In this document: in pieces, positions 1-12,136 of the stretch
Layout of the letters: each line of letters starts with the position of its first letter
Position numbering within the stretch: the first letter of the stretch is position 1
Source: JACRCT01 sp049841135
GTDB lineage: Bacteria; Myxococcota; Myxococcia; Myxococcales; UBA5297
DNA length: 64,000 nt
NCBI GenBank assembly: GCA_049841135.1
Contig: JASGHK010000004.1
Location: 1,364,001 to 1,428,000, forward strand
Direction: 5' to 3'
Notes under the pieces: generated by a model
The model's input: the letters and a program-made list of their open reading frames with translations, nothing else
The model's database searches: none
Told to the model about the DNA's origin: nothing
Made by a program: the position numbers and the translations under genes

Positions 1-3000
1 GGCCTGCCCGGCAAGGCGCGCCTCTTGGCGACGGCGAAGGGCCACGTCGCCGCCGGGCGCCTGACCGTCGACTGCCGCGGCGCGGAGCTGGCGCTGGGCG
101 ACAACCGCCTGGGCGCCGACGTGCGCCTCGAGGCGACCACGGACGACCTCGTCGAGCTGGCGATGAACCTGCCCTCGCGCGGCCAGAAGCTGGAGGCCGA
201 GCTGTGGCCGGAGCGCGAGCCGCCCCTGCGCGCCATCCAGGCCTCGGTCACGCTGCACGAGGGCTCGCGGCTGTCGACGGTGGAGACCGCGCTCCAGGTC
301 GAGCACCCGCTGGCCGCCGGGACGACGGCGATCTCCGGGACGCTCGACGAGCTGGGCGTGAGCGGCAGCCTCGAGCTGGCCATCGACCCTCGCCGGCGCT
401 CCGTCACCCCGCTCGCCGTCGCGGTGGACTTCTCCGGCCGCCTCGAGGCCAAAGAGGGCGGCCGGCTCGACGTGGGCGCGACGCACCTGTCGGCGGAGTC
501 GTTCGCGAGCCGCCTGTCGGGCTCGGCGCGGCTCGCCGGCGCGGGGAAGCCCCTGGTGCTCGAGCTCGACTCGCAGACCGACCTGAAGGCCACCGCCGAG
601 CAGAAGATCTCCCCGGTGCCCGAGCTCTCCATCCCCGAGGGCCAGGTTCGCGTCGGCGTCGACGGCCGCCTGTCGCTGGCCGGCCACGTCACCTTCAGCG
701 GCCCCGAAGGCCGTCCGGGCCTCGACTTCACCGGCAGCCGCTTCGACCTCTCGCTCGCCCGCTGCGAAGCGAGCATCGACGGGATGCGGCTGTCCTTGCC
801 CGCGCGCTCGCGCATCGACGCGCGGGTCAACCGCGGCTACCTCAAGTCCACGGGCCTGGGCGAGCTGGAGGTCGGGCTGGGCTGGGACCTCCAAGGCGAG
901 TCCGCGGTGCTGGCGAACGCCAGCCGGCGCGCCGAGCTCTTCGTCGCCGAGCTGCGCAAGATGCAGGTCTCGGTGGGCGTCAGCCCCGCGGGCCAGCTCA
1001 GCTTCTCGGGCGGGCACCCGGACAGCCTCTATGACGCCGACTACCTCAACGCCCTCGTCGACCCCGTCGCGCACCCCAAGAAGTGGCTCGACATCCTCAC
1101 CGACGACCAGGCGATGGAGCACGTCTTCGAGGCCTTGGGCGTCGTCTCCGCCGACGTCGAGAAGCTCGCCCGCCAGGGCCGGGACGTCTTCCAGCGCGTC
1201 CGCGACGTCCAGGAGAAGGAGGGCCTCCAGGAACCCGGCGACTTCATCCCGCGCGAGCGGATGGCCCGCGCCCTCTCCCTCGCGCTGTCCGGCGACCTGC
1301 ACCTGAAGGACCGCCTCGCCGAGATCATCCGCAAGGTCACCGACGCCGAGGGGCTCGACCGCCACGCCGTCGAGCGGATCGTCGGCGAGCTGTGGCCCGA
1401 TCACGGCTACGCCTTCGAGCTCGACCGGGTCCTGCGCTGGGCCGACCACATGCTCGCCCCGGCCGAGCCCTTGCCTCCGCCGACGGTGGCCGAGCACCAG
1501 ACGCTGGTGGAGCGCCACCCGGCGGCGCTGCAGGGCATCCCCAGCGCCGCGCAGCTCGTCGAGGCCGTCGCCCGGCCCGGCCGGCTGGACCTGGCGCTGT
1601 GCGACCAGCTCGCCCGCCTGGCGCCCTGGCTCACCCGCGAGCAGCTCTCGTGGATCGACCAGGCCTGCGGCGACCGCCTGCCCGACTCGCACCGCACGCG
1701 CCTGTCGTTCGTCCGCGAGGTCAAGCACCGCGTCGACCTCATCGCCAAGGGCTTCGGCGGCATCGGCTACGCGCCGCAGGCCATGGCCATCGCCTTCTTC
1801 CTGGCCGACGTGCTCGACGCCTCCGACGCCTACTTCCGGCCCCTGGGCGCCCGGGCGCTGCAGGGCGGGCCGCTGCCGTGCGACGGCGTGCTGGGCCCCG
1901 AGGACGTCGCGACGCTCCTCGCCGCGGGCACCGCCAACGTCACCCCGTCGCGCACCGCGCAGCTCAACCAGCGCATGCTCTTCGAGTACGTGCTCGCCCG
2001 GCCGCCGGCGTTCCTGGTGGGCGTGTTGACCGAGATGGGCATGCGCAGCCCGCGCGTGCTCACGAACGTCCTCTCGGCCCTCCTCAACCAGGACCAGAGC
2101 CACCTGCGCACGCCGCTGGACCTGCCGGGCACGCTCGGCCAGCTCCTGGGCGTCGAGCTGCCGCGGCGCGCGGACTACATGGCCGGCGGCCGCTGGGCCA
2201 AGGAGAGCTACTACGCCGCCCTGATGCGCTGCGCGGAGTTCGTGCTCGCCCAGGCCGAGCCCTACCTCGCCTGCCGCGACCACCTGCAGGTCCACCGCGT
2301 GAGCTCGGCCGTCGCGGCTCCGAAGAAGGCCCCGGCCAAGGACCGGCTCGACGCCGCGGCCACCAAGGCCATCGCCCACGCCGACGAGGTCGCCGCGCGC
2401 TGCCGCTTCGACGGCGCCGGGGCCAGCGGGTCCGTGGACGCGGCCAAGGCGGCCTACGAGGAGTCCTTCGCCGCCTGCCGCGAGGTGCTCGCCGCCGACC
2501 GCCTGGCCTTCCAGAAGGACTGGTTCAGGAAGTTCTGGCAGCGCAACCACGAGGCGCTGGTCGTGCGCTCGGTCGTGCGCAACGTCCAGGACGACGTGGA
2601 CCGCGTCCGCTCCTGGCTCGAGAAGCGCTCGGGCGGCAAGCTGCCCAAGGCCGAGCAGCGGCTGCTGGAGACGGTGGTCGACTGCCTCTACTTCTTCGAG
2701 GAGGACCGCGAGGCGCTGCGCGGCGACCCGCTCGTGCGCCTGCTCCTCGACCCGCCGAAGGGCCGCTACGACTTCACGGTGGTCAGCGGCATGGGCGTCA
2801 TCACCGAGGGCCGCGCCGGCCGCGAGCTGGAGGACTCCTTCCGCCGGCTCGAGGCGCAGCACGGGGTCCGGCTCGTCCGCGCCGACACCGGGACCGCCAA
2901 GCCGCTCGAGCACAACGCCCGGAAGATCATCGAGGCCATCGAGCAGGTGGAGACGCCCTTCGGGCTCATCGGCTACAGCCAGGGCTGCGCCAACGTGCTG

Positions 3001-3774
3001 CTGGCCGAGTCCATGCTGCTGGGCGGCACGCCGGGCCGGCGCGCGCTGCTCGACGGGCTCGTCTGCCGCAACTTCCTCTTCAGCGCGCTCAACGGCTCGG
3101 CCCACGGCACCTGCGGCAACGAGAAGATCCTCAAGGCCATGGTCGAGGGCGAGCTGTTCCTCAAGCACTACCAGGCGGTCTTCTCCAGCCCGGTCATCGA
3201 GAACTTCAACCGCGGGTTGGACTCGGTGCTCAACCTGCCGATGCTCTCCATCATCCTGGGCAGCGTCGACAGCCTCTCGCACGAGGGCGTGGTGGCGCTG
3301 GCCCGCGACGGGCAGTTCCTGCCGCACGTGCCCAGCTCCACCGTGCGCGGCGCGGTCGTCGAGGAGACCGTCCCCGAGGCCCTGGACATGCTCAGCCACG
3401 TCATCACCAAGCAGGTGCGCGGCGCGCTGCACGACACCCAGGTGACGCTGGTCTCGGCGGTGGGGCACCCCAACCGCGTGAGCAGCGCCGCGGCGAAGGT
3501 GCTCCAGGCCTGCGACATGGGCTCGCTCGCCCAGTCGTGCCACCACTGGTCGCCGCTCCTGCACGAGACGGCCTTCGTGACCACCGAGCGCGATCGGGCG
3601 CGGGGCATCTACGACTTCCCCAAGGACCGGCACGTCTTCCCGTGGGTCGAGATCAACGCCCGGTTCGGGACCATCGCGGTGTCGGCGAGCAAGCGCGCCG
3701 TCGAGAAGACCGCCAAGAAGCCGGTGCGGGTCAAGGCAGCGGCGCCCGCGCGCAAGAAGCGCAAGGCCTCCTGA
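1..3774 (+). CDS. Large multidomain protein with C-terminal hydrolase-like domain (5' partial)
   Basis: The reading frame is open from the first base, so the true start lies upstream; 1257 codons are visible. Roughly residues 1-340 look beta-rich, with alternating short hydrophobic strands reminiscent of AsmA/TamB-type repeats. Residues 350-930 are mostly helical. Residues about 940-1230 resemble an alpha/beta hydrolase: a GYSQG nucleophile elbow puts Ser near residue 993, followed by a long cap-like helical part. The tail is basic (KKPVRVK...KKRKAS). I do not recognise a family and the catalytic Asp/His cannot be placed with confidence. Polyhydroxyalkanoate- or lipid-active hydrolase is possible but unproven. 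It is followed by an inverted repeat and then speA. Confidence 0.7.
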   Translation, partial: GLPGKARLLATAKGHVAAGRLTVDCRGAELALGDNRLGADVRLEATTDDLVELAMNLPSRGQKLEAELWPEREPPLRAIQASVTLHEGSRLSTVETALQVEHPLAAGTTAISGTLDELGVSGSLELAIDPRRRSVTPLAVAVDFSGRLEAKEGGRLDVGATHLSAESFASRLSGSARLAGAGKPLVLELDSQTDLKATAEQKISPVPELSIPEGQVRVGVDGRLSLAGHVTFSGPEGRPGLDFTGSRFDLSLARCEASIDGMRLSLPARSRIDARVNRGYLKSTGLGELEVGLGWDLQGESAVLANASRRAELFVAELRKMQVSVGVSPAGQLSFSGGHPDSLYDADYLNALVDPVAHPKKWLDILTDDQAMEHVFEALGVVSADVEKLARQGRDVFQRVRDVQEKEGLQEPGDFIPRERMARALSLALSGDLHLKDRLAEIIRKVTDAEGLDRHAVERIVGELWPDHGYAFELDRVLRWADHMLAPAEPLPPPTVAEHQTLVERHPAALQGIPSAAQLVEAVARPGRLDLALCDQLARLAPWLTREQLSWIDQACGDRLPDSHRTRLSFVREVKHRVDLIAKGFGGIGYAPQAMAIAFFLADVLDASDAYFRPLGARALQGGPLPCDGVLGPEDVATLLAAGTANVTPSRTAQLNQRMLFEYVLARPPAFLVGVLTEMGMRSPRVLTNVLSALLNQDQSHLRTPLDLPGTLGQLLGVELPRRADYMAGGRWAKESYYAALMRCAEFVLAQAEPYLACRDHLQVHRVSSAVAAPKKAPAKDRLDAAATKAIAHADEVAARCRFDGAGASGSVDAAKAAYEESFAACREVLAADRLAFQKDWFRKFWQRNHEALVVRSVVRNVQDDVDRVRSWLEKRSGGKLPKAEQRLLETVVDCLYFFEEDREALRGDPLVRLLLDPPKGRYDFTVVSGMGVITEGRAGRELEDSFRRLEAQHGVRLVRADTGTAKPLEHNARKIIEAIEQVETPFGLIGYSQGCANVLLAESMLLGGTPGRRALLDGLVCRNFLFSALNGSAHGTCGNEKILKAMVEGELFLKHYQAVFSSPVIENFNRGLDSVLNLPMLSIILGSVDSLSHEGVVALARDGQFLPHVPSSTVRGAVVEETVPEALDMLSHVITKQVRGALHDTQVTLVSAVGHPNRVSSAAAKVLQACDMGSLAQSCHHWSPLLHETAFVTTERDRARGIYDFPKDRHVFPWVEINARFGTIAVSASKRAVEKTAKKPVRVKAAAPARKKRKAS

Positions 3775-3781
3775 GCAGGAA

Positions 3782-3840
3782 CACGGACCGGCACGGACGG
3801 ATGGATGATCGTTCGCAGCTTCTGTCCGTGACCGTCCGTG
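3782..3840. repeat. Imperfect inverted repeat, possible terminator
   Basis: Arms at 3782-3798 and 3824-3840 are built from CACGGAC / GTCCGTG words and pair at 15 of 17 positions around a 25-base loop. A further GTCCGTG lies at 3853-3859. There is no T-run, so termination would not be classic. It sits between the large hydrolase-like gene and speA in a 257-base gap that otherwise shows nothing clear. Confidence 0.45.
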
Positions 3841-4031
3841 AGAGTCCCTGTTCGTCCGTGCGGCGCGCCGAGGGCCCTGGGGCGGCGCTCTGGGCGTCGG
3901 CGCCGGCCCGAGCGGGCGCCGAGGCCAAAATCACCCGTTGAAATCGCCGCTCCTCGCGTGTACGGATCGCAACGTTTCGCGCGCGACCACCCTATGCGCG
4001 AAAGCAACCGACCGGCGGAGACCCGAACGAC

Positions 4032-5939
<1,908 letters not shown>

Positions 5940-6020
5940 CGGGCCCGACCCGGCCCGTCCGGCCGGGAGAGGACGCTGATGGGGGAAAGCACCGGGGGAG
6001 AGGGCTTAGGAGAGGCAGTC

Positions 6021-6185
6021 ATGACGAAGTTCACCGAGAAGACCTTCTCCGTCTCCGTCTCGAGCGGCGGCATCTCCGAGGAGGAGCTGGCGCGGCGCTG
6101 GGAGGAGACCTTCGGCAAGAAGGCCGAGCAGGACAGGGCGGGCAAGCTCAAGGGCCGCAAGAAGCCGACCAAGAAGAAGTCGTAG
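6021..6185 (+). CDS. Small basic hypothetical protein (54 aa)
   Basis: The start at ATG 6021 is chosen because AGGAGAG lies 6-7 bases upstream; an in-frame ATG at 5979 has no such site. The product begins MTKFTEKTFSVSV, has an acidic central helix (EEELARRWEETFGKK) and ends in a lysine tail (KGRKKPTKKKS). It lies between speA and the DUF523 gene, 9 bases before the latter, and is probably co-transcribed with them. No family is recognised. Confidence 0.6.
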   Translation: MTKFTEKTFSVSVSSGGISEEELARRWEETFGKKAEQDRAGKLKGRKKPTKKKS

Positions 6186-6194
6186 GGCGAGTCC

Positions 6195-6677
6195 ATGGCC
6201 TCCTCCCCACGCGACGAGCTCTCCCGGGCGAGCGTGGTGCTCTGCTCGGCGTGCCTGCTGGGCTTCGACTGCCGCTACGACGCCCAGGAGAAGCGCAAGC
6301 CACACGTGCTCGACGCGCTCGGGGGCAAGTCGGTCGTGCCCATCTGCCCCGAGGTGGCGGGCGAGCTCTCCGTGCCCCGGCCGCCCGCGGACCTCTTCGG
6401 CGGCGCCGGCGGCGCGGTGCTGGACGGCCAGGCCAAGGTGCTCACCTGCGAAGGGCGCGACGTGACGGCCGCCTTCCTCACCGGCGCCGCCCTTGCCTTG
6501 GAAGCGGCGCGGCGATATGGCGCTAGCGTCGCGGTGCTCAAGGAGGGCAGCCCCTCCTGCGGCACGCGGCGATTGATGGTGGACGGCGCGAGCGTGGCGG
6601 GCCTGGGCGTGGCCGCCGCGGCGCTCCAGCGGGCGGGCGTGGCGCTTCTCTCCGACGAGGACCTCGAGCAGCCGTGA
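6195..6677 (+). CDS. DUF523 family protein
   Basis: A 160-residue protein matching DUF523 along its full length: N-terminal CSACLLGFDCRYDA, VPICPEVAGELSVPRPPAD, a GRDVTAAFLTGA segment and the KEGSPSCGTR motif, all with conserved cysteines that suggest metal or Fe-S binding. The family role is uncharacterised. The stop overlaps the GTG start of the next gene by four bases (6674-6677), so it is translationally coupled to the FAD oxidoreductase. Confidence 0.9.
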   Translation: MASSPRDELSRASVVLCSACLLGFDCRYDAQEKRKPHVLDALGGKSVVPICPEVAGELSVPRPPADLFGGAGGAVLDGQAKVLTCEGRDVTAAFLTGAALALEAARRYGASVAVLKEGSPSCGTRRLMVDGASVAGLGVAAAALQRAGVALLSDEDLEQP

Positions 6678-8206
6678 CGACGATCGACCCCCGCAAGAGC
6701 GGCACCAAGGCCGGCCTGGGCACCCTGCCCACCAACGTGGTCTACGACGTCATCGTGCTCGGCTCACAGCTCGCCGGGGTGGTGACCGGGGCGCTCCTGG
6801 TCAAGCGCGGCTACCGGGTGCTGTTCGTGGACCCCGACGGCCTGGGCGCGTACTACGAGCACAAGGGCTACCAGCTCCCCTACGCGCCGACGATGCTGCC
6901 GCACCTGCGGCGGATGCCTCCGGCCGAGACGGCGCTGACCGAGCTGGGCATCGGGGTCGACCTGTTCCGCGTGCTTGACGGCTCGGCCGCGAGCGACTTC
7001 CAGCTGCTCTTCCCGCGCCACCGGATCGACCTGTCGGTCGAGGCCGACCGCCGCGCCTCCGAGATCGGCCGCGAGTTCCCGAGCCACAAGGACGCCATCC
7101 TCTCGAGCCTGGTCGCCGCGCAGGCCCGGGCCGAGGCGACCGACCCCTTCTTCAAGCTCTCGCTGCCCTTCCCTCCGGACGGCTTCTTCGAGCGCCGCGC
7201 CGTGAAGAAGGCGGCGGCGACCTGTCCGCCGGTGCTGGCCGACGGCGCGATCTTCGAGGCGCTGGGCAAGACGCCCTTCGCCGACGCGCTGCAGTCGCTG
7301 GGCCGGTTCCTGACGCACCTCGAGGACACCGAGGCCAGCAGCCTCTCGCGGCTGCGCCCGGTGGCCCAGCTGCTCCACGGCGCCTGCCGCTACCCGGGCG
7401 GCTACGACGGGCTGCGCGAGGTGGTGCGCGCGCGCCTGGCGGATCTGGGCGGCAACGTCCTGGGCGATGCCCACGCCCCGGCGGAGGTCGAGGAGCTCCT
7501 CTTCGACGGCGGCCGGTTCTCGGGCATCAAGCTGGCGGGCTCCTCCAACGTCTACCGCGGCGACTGCCTGGTCTGCGGCATGGACGTCTCGTCCTTGGCG
7601 GCGCTCATCCCGCCCAAGGCGAAGAAGCGGCACCTGTCCGACCTGCTCGAGTCGGTGCGCGTGCGCCGGCAGCTCTTCACCGTCAACCTGGTGGTCAGGG
7701 ACGAGGGCCTGCCGCTGGGCCTCAAGGACCTGGCGCTGGTGCACCCCGGCGACGAGGCCCACGGCCCGGTCCTGCTCGAGGTCAGCCACGCGCGCAAGGC
7801 CGGCAAGGACGTCGCCGGCGAGAAGGTGCTCTGCGCCTCGGCACTCGTCGCCCACCATGAACACAGCAACTCCGACGAGCGCCTCCAGGCCATCGCCGAC
7901 CGCCTCGAGGCCGTCCTCGAGGACCTGGCGCCGTTCGTGGAGCAGCACGTCGTGGAGCGCAGCGTCCCTGCCCTGCACGCCCGGCACTTCAAGGGCACCC
8001 GCCTGGCCTACCACCCGCTGATGGAGGTGGACGCCGACCACACGCTGGGCATCGCCGGGCTGCCGCACCGCACGCCCTGCAAGAACCTCTTCCTGGCCAG
8101 CCGCGAGGTCATCCCCGGCCTGGGCCTCGAGGGCGAGTTCCTGGCGGCGACGCGCGCGGCGTTGCTCGTGCAGGGCGTGATCAAGAAGCACGACCCGCTC
8201 AAGTGA
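6674..8206 (+). CDS. FAD/NAD(P)-binding oxidoreductase (phytoene-dehydrogenase-like)
   Basis: A 510-residue protein starting at GTG in a four-base overlap with the DUF523 gene. Residues about 22-55 (YDVIVLGSQLAGVVTGALL) form a Rossmann dinucleotide fold with a slightly degenerate GxGxxG. A second conserved segment, GACRYPGGYDGLREVVRARL, resembles the middle region of carotenoid-desaturase-like flavoproteins, and GLGLEGEFLAATRAAL near the end resembles their C-terminal FAD contact. Substrate is unknown; no carotenoid genes are nearby. It could equally be an NAD(P)-binding protein of the broader amine-oxidase/CrtI group. Confidence 0.75.
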   Translation: MTTIDPRKSGTKAGLGTLPTNVVYDVIVLGSQLAGVVTGALLVKRGYRVLFVDPDGLGAYYEHKGYQLPYAPTMLPHLRRMPPAETALTELGIGVDLFRVLDGSAASDFQLLFPRHRIDLSVEADRRASEIGREFPSHKDAILSSLVAAQARAEATDPFFKLSLPFPPDGFFERRAVKKAAATCPPVLADGAIFEALGKTPFADALQSLGRFLTHLEDTEASSLSRLRPVAQLLHGACRYPGGYDGLREVVRARLADLGGNVLGDAHAPAEVEELLFDGGRFSGIKLAGSSNVYRGDCLVCGMDVSSLAALIPPKAKKRHLSDLLESVRVRRQLFTVNLVVRDEGLPLGLKDLALVHPGDEAHGPVLLEVSHARKAGKDVAGEKVLCASALVAHHEHSNSDERLQAIADRLEAVLEDLAPFVEQHVVERSVPALHARHFKGTRLAYHPLMEVDADHTLGIAGLPHRTPCKNLFLASREVIPGLGLEGEFLAATRAALLVQGVIKKHDPLK

Positions 8207-8239
8207 GTCTCGGGGCCACGCGTCCCCTTCGTCTTGCGA

Positions 8240-8743
8240 CTACAGCCTGAACTCGGCCGACTGGAGCTGCTGCTCTCCGGGCGACCGCAAGTCGAGGACC
8301 TCGAAGCCGATGTGGCGCCCGTCCACCACCAGGCGGGCCACGGTCGGCGGCTGCGAGAAGCGCACCGGGCCGGCGCTGCCCGGGTTGACGAACAGCACGC
8401 CGTCGACGAGCCGCGCTCCGGCCAGGTGCGAGTGGCCGTGGACGACGATCTGCGCGCGAGCGCTGGCGGGCGCGCTCTCCAGCCGCCCAGCGTCGTGGAG
8501 CACCAGGACCGCCAGCTCGCCGAACGCCAGCCGCAGCTCGTCTTCGAGCCCCACCGCGTTCGAGCCGGTGTCGCAGTTGCCGCGCACCGCCTCGACCGGC
8601 GCGATGGTGGCCAGCTGGTGGAGGATCTCCTGGCCCACGACATCGCCGGCGTGGACGATGAGGTCGCAGCCGGCGAGGAGCCGGGGCAGCGCCTCGTCGA
8701 AGCGGCCGTGCGTGTCGGAGACCAGGCCCACCCGCATCGTCAC
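8240..8743 (-). CDS. YfcE/MJ0936-type metallophosphoesterase
   Basis: A 167-residue calcineurin-like phosphoesterase: VSDTHG at the N-terminus, HAGDVV, GNCD, HGHSH and a C-terminal NPGSAG, which together supply the two-metal site of the YfcE/MJ0936 family. These are small phosphodiesterases or phosphatases with unclear natural substrates. The start overlaps the stop of the upstream HEAT-like gene by four bases (8740-8743, GTG start), giving a two-gene - strand operon. An alternative ATG is two codons inside. Confidence 0.88.
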   Translation of the reverse strand: MTMRVGLVSDTHGRFDEALPRLLAGCDLIVHAGDVVGQEILHQLATIAPVEAVRGNCDTGSNAVGLEDELRLAFGELAVLVLHDAGRLESAPASARAQIVVHGHSHLAGARLVDGVLFVNPGSAGPVRFSQPPTVARLVVDGRHIGFEVLDLRSPGEQQLQSAEFRL

Positions 8744-9660
8744 TTGCCCTTCTTGGCGCCCTTCCTCTCGGCCGGCTTCTTATCCGGCTCGGCCGGCTTC
8801 CAGGCTGCGACGGCCGCGGCCAGCACTTCCTTGGTCGCCGGATCCTCTTCTTTGACCAGCGCCTTCTGGCAGGCAGAGTACGCGGCTGCCCTGTGCGACT
8901 CGTCGAGCTTCACCTGCCGCTGCAGCGCATCGACGACGGTCGTCCGAACGTTGCCCGAGCGATCCTCGAGCGCGCCGACGAGCGCTTCGAACGCCTTGGG
9001 CGCCTTCTTCTCGGCCAGCTCGAAGGCGGCCGCGGCCCGAACGATCTCGTCGGGCGACCGCAGCGCGCGGATGGCCTCGTCCACCTCGTCGCGCCCGAGC
9101 AGCTCGCTCAGCGCCTTGAGCTTCACCTCGGCGCGCGTCGGGCTCACGTCGAGCTGCACCCGGAAGATTTCCTCGCCCTGGCGCACGAAGCCGCTGACCT
9201 GCGCTCCCGCTCCGGCCGCCTTCTCTTCGCGGCGCGCCGGGAAGACCGCCTTCTTCTCGTCCTCGGGCAGCGCCTGGATGGCCGCCAGGTCCAGGATCGG
9301 CGCAGCCTGGTTCAGGATCCGCCAGACCTCCAGCGCATCGGCTGGCCCGTGCCGGTCGAAGAACTTCGAAGCCGCGAAGAAGCGGCCGAACGACTCCGGG
9401 TCGCCAGCCACCGCCACCTCACCCGAATCGGAGACGGCCACGCCCCGGGTCTGCTGGGCGCGGGCGTCCTTGAAGGTGAAGAAGCGGTAGGGCGAGGAGT
9501 CCGGCCCTGCGGCGCGCTCGAGGCTGCCCGGGACCATCTCCACGGCCAGGCGCGCAAGCTTGGCTTCGACCGCCTGCTGGACGGGCGCAGCGACCGGTCC
9601 TTCGGCGGGTGCGGCACCAGCGGCGGCGAGGAGCGTGAGAAGGAGCGAGAGAGCAGGCAT
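8740..9660 (-). CDS. Secreted HEAT-repeat-like protein
   Basis: The ATG at 9660 is preferred over the longer frame because AGGAAG lies about 10 bases upstream and the product then starts with a signal peptide (MPALSLLLTLLAAAGAAPA). The 306-residue protein has a central part of unknown fold and a C-terminal helical region (FELAEKKAPKAFEALVGAL, DRSGNVRTTVVDALQRQV) that looks like HEAT repeats. It ends in a Lys/Pro-rich tail. Probably periplasmic; function unknown. Its stop overlaps the phosphoesterase start, so the two are likely co-expressed. Confidence 0.7.
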   Translation of the reverse strand: MPALSLLLTLLAAAGAAPAEGPVAAPVQQAVEAKLARLAVEMVPGSLERAAGPDSSPYRFFTFKDARAQQTRGVAVSDSGEVAVAGDPESFGRFFAASKFFDRHGPADALEVWRILNQAAPILDLAAIQALPEDEKKAVFPARREEKAAGAGAQVSGFVRQGEEIFRVQLDVSPTRAEVKLKALSELLGRDEVDEAIRALRSPDEIVRAAAAFELAEKKAPKAFEALVGALEDRSGNVRTTVVDALQRQVKLDESHRAAAYSACQKALVKEEDPATKEVLAAAVAAWKPAEPDKKPAERKGAKKGK

Positions 9661-9796
9661 GGTGTCGGGCTTCCTTTCTTCCGCGCGGAACCCTAGCAGG
9701 CCCGGCTCTCGTCGGCGAACCCCGCGCATTCTTTGGGAGATCGGCGCACAACGCGGCGTCGAACCGCGCATCCAACCGGGCAACCGCCCCACGCCC

Positions 9797-10972
9797 ATGC
9801 ACCAGAAATCGCTCGTCGCCCTCTATCTCACGGTCTTCATCGACCTCCTCGGCTTCGGCATCGTCCTGCCGCTGCTGCCCTTCTATGCCGAGCACTACGG
9901 CGCGACCGGAGTCTGGGTGGGGGCGCTGATGGCCGCCTACTCCGCCGCCCAGTTCCTGGGCGCGCCGCTGCTCGGCCGCCTCTCCGACCGCTACGGCCGC
10001 CGGCCCCTGCTCCTCTTGAGCCTCGCGGGCTCGGCGCTCTCGCTCGCGCTGTCCGGCGTGGCCTCGAGCCTGTCGGTGCTCATCGCCGCGCGCGCGCTCG
10101 CGGGCCTGTTCGGGGGCAGCATCGCCACGGCCCAGGCGTACGTCGCCGACGTCACCAGCGAAGAGGAGCGGGCCAAGTACCTGGGGCTGCTCGGAGCCTC
10201 CATCGGCCTGGGCTTCGTCTTCGGCCCTGCACTGGGCGCCGCGCTCTCCCGGTTCGGCTTCGGCGCCGCGGCCTTCGCCTCGGCGGGCCTCGCCGCCGCG
10301 AACTTCGTCTTCGCCGCGCTCGTGCTGCGTGAGCCCGAGCGCCGCCGGACTCCAGGAAGGGCCAGCCTCGCCGGGCTGGGGGCCGCGGTGCGCACCGCGG
10401 AGATCGGGCGGATCGCCCTGTCGATGTTCCTGTCCACCTTGGCCTTCGTGGGCATGGAGGCGACCTTCGCGCTCCTGGGCGAGCGGCGCCTCGGTCTCGA
10501 CTCCAGCAAGCTGGGGCTCGTCTTCACCTTCATCGGGGTGGTGATGGTGGTCATGCAGGGCGGCGTCGTCGGCCGCCTCGCGCCCAAGGTCGGCGAGCGC
10601 GCGCTCGCGACGGTGGGCGCCGTGCTGATGGCAGCGGGCCTGCTCGCCCTCCCCTTCGCACCACACCTGCCGCTGGCCATGGCGCTGCTGGCGACGCTGG
10701 CTGCGGGCCAGGCCCTGCTCAGCCCGACCGTGGCCGCGCTGCTGTCCCGAGCGTCCGCGCGCGACGCGCAGGGTGGCACCTTGGGCATTGGGCAGTCCGT
10801 CTCCGCCCTGGCGCGCGCGGTCGGGCCGCTCGTCGCCGGCTGGCTCTTCGACCGCTCGATGGCGATGCCCTACGCCGCGGGGGCGATCGCGCTGCTGCTG
10901 GCCGCCGCGCTGCTGGGCACGATGCGCCCGCCTGCCCCCCAGACGGTGGCGACGGCGCCGGCGGAAGGCTGA
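9797..10972 (+). CDS. MFS drug-efflux transporter (TetA-like)
   Basis: 391 residues from ATG 9797; the open frame runs further upstream, but this start gives the normal short N-terminus before TM1 (LYLTVFIDLLGFGIVLPLLP). GRLSDRYGRRP is the MFS motif A between TM2 and TM3, and GGSIATAQAYVADVTSEEER with GLGFVFGPALG match the TetA/multidrug proton-antiporter group. About twelve membrane segments fit the length. Substrate cannot be told; no TetR-type regulator is adjacent. The gene is transcribed away from the secreted HEAT-like gene. Confidence 0.85.
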   Translation: MHQKSLVALYLTVFIDLLGFGIVLPLLPFYAEHYGATGVWVGALMAAYSAAQFLGAPLLGRLSDRYGRRPLLLLSLAGSALSLALSGVASSLSVLIAARALAGLFGGSIATAQAYVADVTSEEERAKYLGLLGASIGLGFVFGPALGAALSRFGFGAAAFASAGLAAANFVFAALVLREPERRRTPGRASLAGLGAAVRTAEIGRIALSMFLSTLAFVGMEATFALLGERRLGLDSSKLGLVFTFIGVVMVVMQGGVVGRLAPKVGERALATVGAVLMAAGLLALPFAPHLPLAMALLATLAAGQALLSPTVAALLSRASARDAQGGTLGIGQSVSALARAVGPLVAGWLFDRSMAMPYAAGAIALLLAAALLGTMRPPAPQTVATAPAEG

Positions 10973-11001
10973 TCCCAGGTTGATCGCAGGCTGATTCCAG
11001 T
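10969..11001. repeat. Three tandem 11-base direct repeats
   Basis: Units at 10969-10979, 10980-10990 and 10991-11001 follow the consensus YTGATYSCAGK. The first unit includes the MFS stop codon. The 11-base period equals about one helical turn, so a protein could bind all units on the same face. They lie 40-72 bases upstream of the YchF-like gene start. Function is inferred only from position. Confidence 0.5.
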
Positions 11002-11040
11002 GGTTGGGGTCAGCGCGGGCTCCTGCTATCTTCCGCCGCC

Positions 11041-12090
<1,050 letters not shown>

Positions 12091-12136
12091 CAGGCCATAG
12101 GCTTTAGGCCGTAGGTACCTGCCCCAAGGCGCCTCG

